Assembly (NCBI GenBank): GCA_964645715.1
Contig: CAZYAO010000019.1
Coordinates: forward strand, 1 to 64,000
DNA from: JAUMBM01 sp964645715
GTDB lineage: Bacteria > Bacteroidota > Bacteroidia > Chitinophagales > Saprospiraceae
Direction: 5' to 3'
Length of the DNA stretch: 64,000 nt
The notes under the pieces: model-generated
Database searches by the model: none
What the model was told of the DNA's origin: nothing
Seen by the model: the letters and a program-made list of their open reading frames with translations, nothing else
Position numbers and translations under genes: made by a program
In this document: in pieces, positions 43,769 to 52,900 of the stretch
Numbering within the stretch: position 1 is the stretch's first letter
How the letters are laid out: every line of letters starts with the position of its first letter

Positions 43769-43806
43769 AAACACCCTTTGGCAGCGAATGCTGCCAAAGG
43801 GTGTTT
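43769..43806 (+). terminator. Terminator after coiled-coil gene, CTTTGG-core family
   Basis: Perfect 17-base arms (AAACACCCTTTGGCAGC) around GAAT, followed by a T-rich stretch. Confidence 0.8.
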
Positions 43807-43900
43807 TGTGCCCCTTTCCCGCCTTTGCTTTTTGCAAAAAAACCACTGCGCCCTGCAGGCGCTAGTGCGTATGCATACCCGCCTATTGGCAAACTTTTCA

Positions 43901-43908
43901 TACTTTTG
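43901..43908 (+). promoter_or_regulatory. -7 box of the beta-helix lipoprotein gene
   Basis: TACTTTTG fits TAnnTTTG, 30 bases before the ATG at 43938. The nearest TTG upstream is too close for the standard -33 spacing. Confidence 0.5.
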
Positions 43909-43937
43909 TCTCTACATAGGATGAAATAGTGCTAGCT

Positions 43938-45419
43938 ATGCAAAATATTTTAGGTTGGGTGCTACTGGCCATTACCCTGGGGTTGCTGGCCTGTAACAAA
44001 GATGATCAGTTTGTAACGGGCAGCAGTGTTGAAATTGATTTTTCGACTGATACGCTGCGATTTGATACGGTCTTTACCCAACTAGGCTCAGCTACCCGCT
44101 CATTTACGGTCAGGAACAATGGCAACCGGCCGGTGCGGATAGATAAGATCGCCCTGGAGGGCAGCTCTGGCGTTCGTTTCAGACTCAATGTCGACGGGAT
44201 ACCTGGCAATGAGCTGACAGAAATTGATGTGTGGGCAAAAGACAGTATCCACATATTCGTTGAGGTGACGATTGACCCCAGCCAGCCAACCAGCATAAGC
44301 CCTTATATTGTCACGGATCAGATTAGCTTTTTCACCGGTGATGTGCGCCGGCAAGTAGTGCTGGAAGCGTGGGGGCAGAATGCCAATTATATTCCCAGCC
44401 GTTTCAATCGGGGCATACCGGTCTTACTAAGCTGTAACAATCAGACTGTTGTATGGAATAGTCCGCTGCCTTATGTAATCTATGGCGAAATACTTATCGA
44501 CAGCTGCCTGTTGCAGATTGAGGCGGGCAGCAGGCTTTATTTCCACGGCGGCATCGCCCGCAATGAACTTTTCGGCATTTTTAATGATGGAATGCTGTAT
44601 ACACTCCCCAAAGGTCGTATACATATTAAGGGCAGCCCGGAGCGCCCGGTAATTTTGCAGGGAGACCGGCTGGAAGAAGAGTTCCAGGAGGCTCCCGGAC
44701 AGTGGTTCGGACTCATCTTTGGCAGAGGAAGCCGCGATAATCGGATTGAATATACAACGATTAAAAACAGCATCATCGGTATGCTGGTGGACTCAGCTGC
44801 GGAGCTGCGCCTGCGCAATACGCAGGTCTATAATACGGCTGGCAGCGGATTATCGGCCAGCCACGCCAGTGTCAGCGCAGAAAACTGTCTCTTCCGCAGC
44901 AACGCGGGCAATAGTGTACAGTTGACACATGGGGGCGACTACGCATTTGATCACTGCACCATTGCGAGCTATGGCGTAGACGCCAGCGCGGCAGCTATGT
45001 CCAACTTCAAATGCTATACAGATGATTGTAGCGTGTTTGATATTCATCGCATCAATGCACGCTGGCGCAATTGCATCATCTTCGGATCCCGCAATGATGA
45101 GATCATTCTCAGCGATGCCAGCCAGCGCAATGAGCCCGCGCTTTTTAACCTCAGCATGCGCAATTGCGTGGTGCGGGTGCGGGATTTGCTCACGCAAAAC
45201 AATGGCCGCTATGCCGATTTCTTCAGCACCTATTGTGTTGATTGTGTCAATGGCCCCAGAGATGCCAAGCTCTTTCTCAACCGGACGGAGCAGGATTACC
45301 GGCTGGATTCACTTTCTATTGCCATCGATATGGGACTCAGCATACCCGAAATCCCTGCGGATCTTCTCGGTAATCCCCGGGTGGGCAGGCCGGATGCCGG
45401 TTGCTACGAACGTCAGTAA
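43938..45419 (+). CDS. Lipoprotein with right-handed beta-helix repeats
   Basis: 493 residues from the ATG at 43938; a GTG at 43929 is also in frame. The lipobox LGLLACNKDD places the lipidated Cys near residue 20. An Ig-like region (FTVRNNGNRPVRIDKIALEG) is followed by parallel beta-helix repeats (IEYTTIKNSIIGMLVDSAAE, LRLRNTQVYNTAGSGLSASH, AENCLFRSNAGNSVQLTHGG). The C-terminus DLLGNPRVGRPDAGCYE is the usual ending of this Bacteroidota lipoprotein family. Surface or periplasmic location is likely; the ligand is unknown, possibly a glycan. Confidence 0.85.
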   Translation: MQNILGWVLLAITLGLLACNKDDQFVTGSSVEIDFSTDTLRFDTVFTQLGSATRSFTVRNNGNRPVRIDKIALEGSSGVRFRLNVDGIPGNELTEIDVWAKDSIHIFVEVTIDPSQPTSISPYIVTDQISFFTGDVRRQVVLEAWGQNANYIPSRFNRGIPVLLSCNNQTVVWNSPLPYVIYGEILIDSCLLQIEAGSRLYFHGGIARNELFGIFNDGMLYTLPKGRIHIKGSPERPVILQGDRLEEEFQEAPGQWFGLIFGRGSRDNRIEYTTIKNSIIGMLVDSAAELRLRNTQVYNTAGSGLSASHASVSAENCLFRSNAGNSVQLTHGGDYAFDHCTIASYGVDASAAAMSNFKCYTDDCSVFDIHRINARWRNCIIFGSRNDEIILSDASQRNEPALFNLSMRNCVVRVRDLLTQNNGRYADFFSTYCVDCVNGPRDAKLFLNRTEQDYRLDSLSIAIDMGLSIPEIPADLLGNPRVGRPDAGCYERQ

Positions 45420-45569
45420 CTACAGCACCCGGCATGGCGTTTATCCCAGCCTGCAGATGCTCGTTGCTATCTCAACGGCTGTAATTTTGTGTAACAATAC
45501 CTGACACCGTTGCCTGCAGACTGCTACAAACGCCTGTAAACCGTTTTTTATCCATAAATATCCGCCACA

Positions 45570-46064
45570 ATGATTGCCGGACACAAAAGGACAGCTGCCA
45601 TGGTCATACTCCGCAGCGGGAGCCAGTACCTGTTACTCCAGCGCTACAAAGCTCCCAATGCAGGTATGTACGTCCCCGTTGGCGGAAAGCTCGATCCTGG
45701 CGAGGATCCTCGAACAACTGCTATCCGGGAGACAGCCGAGGAAACGGGTATTCTGCTTTCACATGTCCACTATGCAGGTGCCTTGGTTGAAAGCTCCCCG
45801 ACGGATTACAACTGGTGGTGCAATATTTACGTGGCCGATATCGACTGGTGCCCGGCTCCTCCCTGTGATGAAGGTAGCCTGCGCTGGGTGGATCATAATA
45901 TGCTGCTCGAGTTACCAACACCGCCCACTGATTGGCATATATACCAGTTCGTATTAGAAAATAAGCCTTTTGCGCTGAATGCCATTTACAATGAAAATTT
46001 GCAGCTCATTCGTATGCAGGAAGAGATCAGTGGTCAGTGGCTGGTGGGGAGTGAGGCTGGTTGA
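45570..46064 (+). CDS. Nudix hydrolase
   Basis: 164 residues. The Nudix box is intact: GGKLDPGEDPRTTAIRETAE followed by ETGIL, matching Gx5Ex7REUxEExGU. The N-terminal AAMVILRSGSQYLLLQRYKA is typical of MutT-like members. It would hydrolyse a nucleoside diphosphate-linked compound, such as an oxidised dNTP or a nucleotide sugar. It stands alone and is convergent with the membrane protein gene downstream. Confidence 0.92.
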   Translation: MIAGHKRTAAMVILRSGSQYLLLQRYKAPNAGMYVPVGGKLDPGEDPRTTAIRETAEETGILLSHVHYAGALVESSPTDYNWWCNIYVADIDWCPAPPCDEGSLRWVDHNMLLELPTPPTDWHIYQFVLENKPFALNAIYNENLQLIRMQEEISGQWLVGSEAG

Positions 46065-46115
46065 AATGAAAAAGAAGAAATGACAAACATCCCTGGGCAA
46101 GCATCTGGTGTATGC

Positions 46116-46751
46116 TTACTCGGATAAATTATCTTTCAAGCCCGGTACTGCCTCATTAGCCTCTTCAAGCCAACGTTCAACGGCTTGTGTATCTTTTCCG
46201 TACGAGTGACGATACATCCAAAGAGACCACCGATACGACAGCCAGCCAACAGTCCCAATAATAGCAATAAAAAATAGCTGAAAATAAATACTCTCGCTGA
46301 ATAGCATACCTATTTCTCCTCCAGCCTCTTCGATACCCACTGCAGCGCCAAAGAAAGCGGTCACAGGTATGATAAAAATCGAAGACTTTCTTTCAAAATC
46401 CCAACGGCTGCGCATAGCAGACAACAAATCTTCCATATAAGATCGTACAGGCACATCCACCCGAGCTACTTTAATCTTGGTGTATACGACAACAGCTCCT
46501 CTGTAAATTACCAAATTCCATATAACAAGCATGATGATGCCGAGTCGTATCCACCATTGGTCAAAATATACAAGCAATCCCAAATAACCCAGCGTAATGA
46601 CCGCTGCATATATGAAGCCTACCCGAATGTTGAACAATGCATTGTCCAGAATAGATTTCTTTGAAGCCCGCCGGGCGGTATCTATCCACTGCAGGTCAAC
46701 ATCCTCCCAACCCGCCGATGTCCAAAGTTCTTCTAGTGTTTTTCCAGCCAT
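46116..46751 (-). CDS. Membrane protein paired with the ECF sigma factor
   Basis: 211 residues with about four membrane helices (VGFIYAAVITLGYLGLLVYF, LGIIMLVIWNLVIYRGAVVV, SIFIIPVTAFFGAAVGIEEA, YFQLFFIAIIGTVGWLSYRW) and a cytoplasmic N-terminus of about 45 residues (EELWTSAGWEDVDLQWIDTA). Its start overlaps the sigma factor stop by 19 bases, so translation is probably coupled and the protein is likely an anti-sigma factor. It has no HxxxCxxC zinc motif of classical anti-sigma factors. The role is inferred from position. Confidence 0.75.
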   Translation of the reverse strand: MAGKTLEELWTSAGWEDVDLQWIDTARRASKKSILDNALFNIRVGFIYAAVITLGYLGLLVYFDQWWIRLGIIMLVIWNLVIYRGAVVVYTKIKVARVDVPVRSYMEDLLSAMRSRWDFERKSSIFIIPVTAFFGAAVGIEEAGGEIGMLFSESIYFQLFFIAIIGTVGWLSYRWSLWMYRHSYGKDTQAVERWLEEANEAVPGLKDNLSE

Positions 46752-47221
46752 TGCTGAAGTTTTTTTCTGATTCGATGAATTTTTACACCCACATGACCCG
46801 CATCAATACCAAATTCCGATGCAATTTCTTGTTGCGCATATCCTTCCAAATACATGATAATCAACGCTCTTTCTAGTTCCGTAAGTTGCAACAGCGCCTG
46901 TTGCAGCCGGTCTATAGCTGCATAATCCGGTGCCGGCTGTACCTGGTCGGGCAGCTGCCCATCAGGGGATACGCGAATGGAATGAACCTCCTTCCTCTTA
47001 AATCCCAAAATGGTATTCAGGGCAATGCGGTATACCCAAGTTGCAGGAGAGGCCTCCTCCCGAAATTGCTCCAGCGACCGACTAAGGTTGATATAAATCT
47101 CCTGAAATACATCCCGCTCGTCCAGGTCTGCCAACGGAAAGGCTCTGGCGAGCTTGCGTAGCAGCCCACGGTGAGCCTGCATTAACTCGAGTGCACGATT
47201 CTTGGCATCTGTCTTTTCCAA
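46733..47221 (-). CDS. ECF-type RNA polymerase sigma factor
   Basis: 162 residues. Region 2: LARAFPLADLDERDVFQEIY and FREEASPATWVYRIALNTIL. Region 4: ALLQLTELERALIIMYLEGY and QQEIASEFGIDAGHVGVKIH, followed by RIRKKL. It belongs to the sigma-70 ECF group and directs RNA polymerase to a small regulon. It overlaps the downstream membrane protein. A minus-strand TACACTTTG near 47269-47277 may be part of its promoter. The inducing signal is unknown. Confidence 0.92.
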   Translation of the reverse strand: MEKTDAKNRALELMQAHRGLLRKLARAFPLADLDERDVFQEIYINLSRSLEQFREEASPATWVYRIALNTILGFKRKEVHSIRVSPDGQLPDQVQPAPDYAAIDRLQQALLQLTELERALIIMYLEGYAQQEIASEFGIDAGHVGVKIHRIRKKLQQWLEKH

Positions 47222-47396
47222 AAAATAAAAATTGAAGCGTGAGCAGGTAAAGGATTACTGTTGCAAAGTGTACCTAGACAGCTGTACTATAAGCGCGCAA
47301 TGAATTGTTGTACATAGCGTCATGTCAAAGCGAACTTCAAAGGCTTGTACGGTTGAAATACATCTTACTACACACATTACCAGTCAATTAACTCAG

Positions 47397-47785
47397 CTAC
47401 CCTACTCTCTGAAGAAAGCCTGCCAGCACTGCATCCAACCACGATGCCCTGCCACTTAACAGAAAGCCCAGCAAAATAAAGGTGAGTGATAAGTGGGCAA
47501 TAAGCCACATACGCTGCCACAGCCNNNNNNNNNNNNNNNNNNNNNNNNNNNNNNNNNNNNNNNNNNNNNNNNNNNNNNNNNNNNNNNNNNNNNNNNNNNN
47601 NNNNNNNNNNNNNNNNNNNNNNNNCCCCCTGCACCTATGATGGTAAATCCGATAATTACGTAGGCGGCATGAACCCCTTCGGAGGCTGTCAGCCCTAATC
47701 CTATGAGTATACCACCAGCTACCATGAGGCCTATACCCCAAACGGCCTTTGCTTTGTTGCGAGATGAAGAAGTCGTATTCTGCAT
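47397..47785 (-). CDS. Small membrane protein interrupted by scaffold gap
   Basis: From the ATG at 47785: MQNTTSSSRNKAKAVWGIGL and two membrane helices (MVAGGILIGLGLTASEG, YVIIGFTIIGA) reach the gap. Past the gap, only the frame ending at 47397 looks like protein (LWQRMWLIAHLSLTFILLGF, LLSGRASWLDAVLAGFLQRV). The other frames give low-quality sequence. The two ends are in different frames across 100 N, which is expected because the gap length is arbitrary. Probably one three- or four-helix protein of unknown function. Confidence 0.55.
47525..47624. other. Scaffold gap (100 N)
   Basis: Exactly 100 N within the small membrane protein gene. The flanks are not duplicated. Confidence 0.99.
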
Positions 47786-47910
47786 ACTTTCCGTGTTTCG
47801 TTTATCAATTAGTTGAAAACAAACTCACGGATATTACAGGCGGCCATTTTTTTTATAAAAAAAGAAGCGTGCAGGCGGGCATGCGATGCAAGCGGGCAAA
47901 AACGAGATCT

Positions 47911-49188
47911 TTATTCCTGGTCAGCCACCAGTAAATATTTATTTTTTCTGCCGTTTTCGATCATCAGGTACCGGCCGTGTAACCACTGATCTACGGCGAT
48001 GATAGCCTCAGGGGATTCGATTCTCATTTTGTTGACAGATACCGCTTTACCCTGCACAGCTCTCCTTGCATCTCCCTTAGAACTACAAATAGTGGTCAGG
48101 CCGGCCAGCAGGTCAAGCAGTGCAGGCGTCTGTGCCACCAGCTCTTTGGGCAGGCGGAAGCAGGGAATTTCTTCGGCTACTGTGTCCAGGACTGCAGGAG
48201 TCAGTGCTCGCAAATCCTCCTCATTGGCCCGCGCGTTGAAAAGCAGATGAGACACCTGCTGCACAGCCCGAAAATCTTCAGCTGAATGGATGCGGACGGT
48301 GAGCTCTTCAGCAAGAATCTCCTTAAGTGCTCTGGGGTTGTCGGCGTGCTGCGCTTCCAGTCCCTCTATTTCTTCCCGGTTTTTGAACGAAAAATAACGC
48401 ATGAACTTTGGCAGGTCGCGATCGTCAGCGTTGATCCAAAACTGGTAAAACTTGTACGGAGAAGTGAGCCGGGGATCCAGCCAGATATTTCCTTCCGTAG
48501 ATTTACCAAACTTGGATCCGTCTGCTTTTGTAAGCAGCGGTGTGGTCAGCCCGTATGCCTTGGCACCCAGATTCCTGCGAATAAATTCAGTGCCCGAAGT
48601 AATATTACCCCACTGGTCCGAACCTCCCATCTGCAGGATACAACCATGCGAGTGATACAGGCGCTGGAAGTCGTAGGCCTGCAGCAACTGGTAGCTAAAT
48701 TCGGTATAAGAAATACCCGTCTCAAGCCGGCGCTGTACTGACTCTTTAGACATCATATAATTAATCGTCAGCGTTTTGCCGACATCTCGCAAAAAGGTAA
48801 GCACATCCATATCCCGATAAAAATCGAGATTATTGACCATGCGGACAGCGTTGGGGCCCTCAAAGTCAAAGAATTTTTTCATCTGCTCAACCTGAAAATT
48901 CAGGTTATTGTCGAGCTCATCATAGGACTTAAGGTCGCGCTCTTTGTCTTTACCTGAAGGATCTCCGATACGTCCGGTAGCCCCGCCCATAAGCACTACG
49001 GGGCGATGCCCCGCACGCTGCAGCAGGCTCAGCAGCATAATCTGGACATAGTTGCCAATGGTCAGCGAGGGGGCTGTTGGGTCAAACCCTATATAGCCCG
49101 AAACGGGACCCTTGGCAAGTTCTTCTTCTATACCGGGGCTGTAGTCCTGCAACATCCCGCGCCACTGCAGTTCTGCTATAAAATCCAT
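47911..49188 (-). CDS. tyrS: Tyrosine--tRNA ligase
   Basis: 425 residues from the ATG at 49188 (MDFIAELQWRGMLQDYSPGI); an ATG at 49194 is also possible. The promoter at 49211-49242 rules out the longer frame from 49233. Class I synthetase core: IGFDPTAPSLTIGNYVQIML, MGGATGRIGDPSGKDKERDL, YSYQLLQAYDFQRLY-type region, MGGSDQWGNITSGTEFIRR and the KMSKS-equivalent KFGKS. A C-terminal S4 domain (about 355-425) binds tRNA. The HIGH-equivalent reads TIGN, so both usual His positions differ. It charges tRNA-Tyr in the cytoplasm. Confidence 0.95.
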   Translation of the reverse strand: MDFIAELQWRGMLQDYSPGIEEELAKGPVSGYIGFDPTAPSLTIGNYVQIMLLSLLQRAGHRPVVLMGGATGRIGDPSGKDKERDLKSYDELDNNLNFQVEQMKKFFDFEGPNAVRMVNNLDFYRDMDVLTFLRDVGKTLTINYMMSKESVQRRLETGISYTEFSYQLLQAYDFQRLYHSHGCILQMGGSDQWGNITSGTEFIRRNLGAKAYGLTTPLLTKADGSKFGKSTEGNIWLDPRLTSPYKFYQFWINADDRDLPKFMRYFSFKNREEIEGLEAQHADNPRALKEILAEELTVRIHSAEDFRAVQQVSHLLFNARANEEDLRALTPAVLDTVAEEIPCFRLPKELVAQTPALLDLLAGLTTICSSKGDARRAVQGKAVSVNKMRIESPEAIIAVDQWLHGRYLMIENGRKNKYLLVADQE

Positions 49189-49210
49189 GATCATTTTCTT
49201 TAAAGCCGCG

Positions 49211-49242
49211 CAAAGATAGATATAAATGGTCAATCCTTACAA
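49211..49242 (-). promoter_or_regulatory. Promoter of tyrS
   Basis: Minus-strand TTG at 49242-49240, 21-base spacer, TATCTTTG at 49218-49211. Start of transcription near 49204 leaves a leader of 10-17 bases. Confidence 0.7.
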
Positions 49243-49289
49243 TATTTACCCGCAACGGCCAGGCTTCGTTTTTTGTACATGCAGGTAAA

Positions 49290-49736
49290 CTATGCCTTGC
49301 CGGGTGGTGCCCGTTCGAGCATAACCCGCCCCCGCTCGCGCTGCGGATGCAGCGGATCTTCATTGATTTCCTGCCAAAACCCCTTGAGGGAGGTTTCGTA
49401 GATACCTCTGTTCAACAGCAACTGGTATTTTCTTTTAAATGGCACGTTTAGTCCAGGTAAGGTCTGCGAGCGAATCTCTTCAATATGCAGCGAACTGTCG
49501 TCATACAGTCGCCCGGTCCATTCCATCTCCACAACGTAAGTTGATGAAAGATACACCCGCGAACGCCCACTCAACTCACGCCCGTTCTGCCTCACAAATA
49601 ATTCCAGCACATACCCTTTGTCACTGTTCAGCCCCACTGTCAGGTAGCCTTTCCACCAACCCGGCAGGGTAGACTGCCCGAAGAGGTATCCATAGGTACA
49701 GCCCAATACACACAACAGTGAAATTAATCTGTTCAT
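49290..49736 (-). CDS. Small secreted protein of unknown function
   Basis: 148 residues from the ATG at 49736, giving a signal peptide MNRLISLLCVLGCTYGYLFG. The mature part (STLPGWWKGYLTVGLNSDKG, YVLELFVRQNGRELSGRSRV, DDSSLHIEEIRSQTLPGLNV) is beta-rich and may be a lipocalin-like or extracellular-binding domain. It resembles a repeated Bacteroidota family of small secreted barrels, but I do not recognise it. It follows the large dockerin-bearing gene by 172 bases on the same strand. Confidence 0.7.
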   Translation of the reverse strand: MNRLISLLCVLGCTYGYLFGQSTLPGWWKGYLTVGLNSDKGYVLELFVRQNGRELSGRSRVYLSSTYVVEMEWTGRLYDDSSLHIEEIRSQTLPGLNVPFKRKYQLLLNRGIYETSLKGFWQEINEDPLHPQRERGRVMLERAPPGKA

Positions 49737-49907
49737 CTTTGCTTTTGTTATTCTCTTACCTGCAATGGCTGTGTCCGGTTGTGTGCCGTATACCCCTGCC
49801 TTCAGCCTGCCAATTACGGGACTCCCGGAATTACTCGAACAAACAACATCCATAACGCAACTGCGCCCAAGCTACGTATTAGATAATCTGATAAAAATAC
49901 AACCTTA

Positions 49908-52900
49908 TTAATCAGCCGGATGCAAGATACCCGTACGCACAACAGCACCCAACTGCAGTTGGTATAAGATCAGTTGTCTACCAATGGGTGGATTAATTAC
50001 CCATTCATATACGCCTGCAGACAACAATGCTTGCCTGTGGCCAAGCAAGCGACCCGATACATCAAATAACCGGAGATGCACCCATGATTCTTCTTCCAGC
50101 ACGAAGGGAAAATGGACGTTTTCCCTGAACGGATTAGGCCAGGGCGGCTGCCAGCCGGCTGATCGAGCAGAATTTGACCACTGGGAGGCCTCACCGATAT
50201 CGGTAGCAACCAGCGCTGGCGGAGGCATGACAACGGTGCTGGCAGACTCATTGACATCCCCAATTTTAATACCAACAAAATTGACGGTTGTATCCGCCAG
50301 CAGGGTGTCGATATATACCTGCTCAGGATAGGTATGTTGCAAAGCCTCAACAGGCTCTCCAAATATGTGGTTGGCATCAACAAACCGCCAGGAAGTATTG
50401 CCCGGAAAATTAGGCTCAAGATTGAGAATCACACGTCGGATGCGGATGGCATCCAAAGTAGTGATGTTACCAGAGCGATTGGCATCCGCAGCAATCAGGT
50501 CGTAAGCAGATGTCAGGTATTGCGTTGCCAGAATGTGTCGGTTAATCTGAATCAAATCAAAGGTACTCACCCCATTGGCATGCAGGGTATCAAGCCACGG
50601 CCTCACCGTATAGGAGACGCCTGCAGGCAAATTTTCAAACCGATAGTATCCATTTTCATCGGTCAGCAGGCTATCCGTCTGCCCTCCGCTCAAATAGACT
50701 TTGACACGCCTCACAGGGTTGCCGCTTTCTGTTCTTATATAACCCTCCAGCGTGCTTGTTTCGTTACATCCCCCTGCTGAAGCAACTGAAATCAGCGCCG
50801 TACAGCTTTGGCGTAATCCTGCCTGGTCGATAGCGTAAGCAATCACCGAACGCGATCCCAGATCATCACAATCCAACGATAAGCTGTCGGCTGTAAAGTC
50901 TGTAGGGTTGAGTGTCAGGCGCGGGCTACCGCAATTATCACTCAGCTGACTGACCAGATCAGTCACAGGAATACTAATACTGCCCGAAGGACCCAGTGTG
51001 ATTGTCAGCCCTGTTACACAGCTCAACTGAGGTGGAGTGCAGTCGGCTATGGTAAAAAGTATACTCCTGTTGGCCGTATTATTACAGGCATCACGGACAG
51101 TGACCACCAGTTCGTGCCTGCCAATCGGATAAATACCTCTGACCACTGGCTGTCCGTTTTCAAAAAAAAGCTGCCCCAGTGTGTCAGCAACTGCCATCCC
51201 CTGTTGGTTAAGCCTGATTAGGTAGCTGTAGACCAGCGTATCGGGGCATGTATCGCCTGCAATTAAAGGTATAATTGCCTCTGCAGAGCAATTGGAAGTA
51301 TCCTGCGAAGGCACACAAAAAGTAAGTGGGGAAGGCAGGTTAATCGTTGGTGGCACCGTGTCTATGATACGGATGACTTGCAGATACTGGTAATAACCTG
51401 TTGAAGGTCCCAGCAGCGATCGCTGCGTACCTAGCTGCCGATACAACTGTCCCCCCTCTGAAATAAGTCTGGTTGAATCCCCTGTATTCAGATCCGGATC
51501 ACTACCATCATACCGTTCCAGCAGGACAGGCGGAGTCACACCATCATACTCACAGGGATTAAGTACGGTAAATGTGCGCCGCAGCTCATAACAAGCCGTT
51601 CCACTACTCAGGCGAAACCAGTTGTCAACATAACTAACCTGTACCTGCGAACAGCCATCAGCGCCAGAAACTAGAACAGTACCCGTATTTTCATCGCCGC
51701 ATTGGGTGGTTCTGTCTGCAGGAATATCTAATGAATAAGCGAAGGCAGGGATAATGTTGATTCGTTGTACATGCACAGCTGCTACATTGCCGGGGTTATC
51801 ACGAGCCTCCCAACGCCTGTCGATGTGACCAATACCACAGCTGTCTACACTAACAGTCGTTGTAAATTGTGTAGAAAAGGTACAGTTATCCGTAAACACC
51901 GGTGCATCGAAGGAAGCCTGCAGATAAGCGCTGTAATCAGCTCCGCAGCTGATTGTACGCGTGGGAGGTGCCTGGCTCAACACCACAGGCTGGCGATCCT
52001 CCACAACAATAGTCGAAAAACAAATATTTGAAAAACCATTGCAGTCGGTGACCCGCAGTGTCGCAACAATGCTCGCATTAGTACAAAAGAGGTCAATATA
52101 GGACGCAAAAGCCGTATCACTAGCCGACTGCAGCTTTATCTCCAGATCCACTGATGAGCAGCAATAGTCCCGACTGCCACCGTCGATATCGGCAGCCCAG
52201 ATGCGGACATTACCATCGGGCGGGAGACTGATATTAAGCTGCCCCCGACAGATGGATATGGGTGGAGTAACATCCACCACCGACATCTGCACAGTGTGGG
52301 ATCTCATATTGCCACACTCATCGATAGCCTGATATACAATATCATAGACGCCCGGTGGCAACCCGGGTGCTGGTATACGACCTCCATTGCGTCCATCCGA
52401 CTGGCCGTCGCTGTAAACAGCCTCGCCCAGCGGGGTAAAAATTCTGATAGAAAAGGTATTACAATTATCTGTGACGATAGCGGCAGGAATCGTGCCCCGG
52501 GAAAGGCAGATACCATTGGCCTGTTCAGGCGGCAAATTGGCTCCAACCGTAAAATTGGCAGCTGAAATTAAAGGAGCCAGTGTGTCGGCAATCCGAATAA
52601 ATTGAATATTATCATTGCCTAAACTATCCTGCGTGAACAATCCTGTTCCGCATTCATCCAATAAGAACCACGTACGCTGGATGATCATATCCGGCGTATT
52701 AGACCCACAGTAGCGCAAGGTATCATCTGTGTAGGTGTATGAGAGCCCACAAGCCGCTACCTCCACAAGCGCAGGCAGGCCGGCACCCGAAGCAGTCGGA
52801 GCTGCCAGCCCTGGCTGCTGGCTGTAAGCAGCACAGTCGATTACCCTGTCCTGCGGGAAGCGAATCTGACCTGGCCGAATGCGCGTGGTGCGAATGGTCT

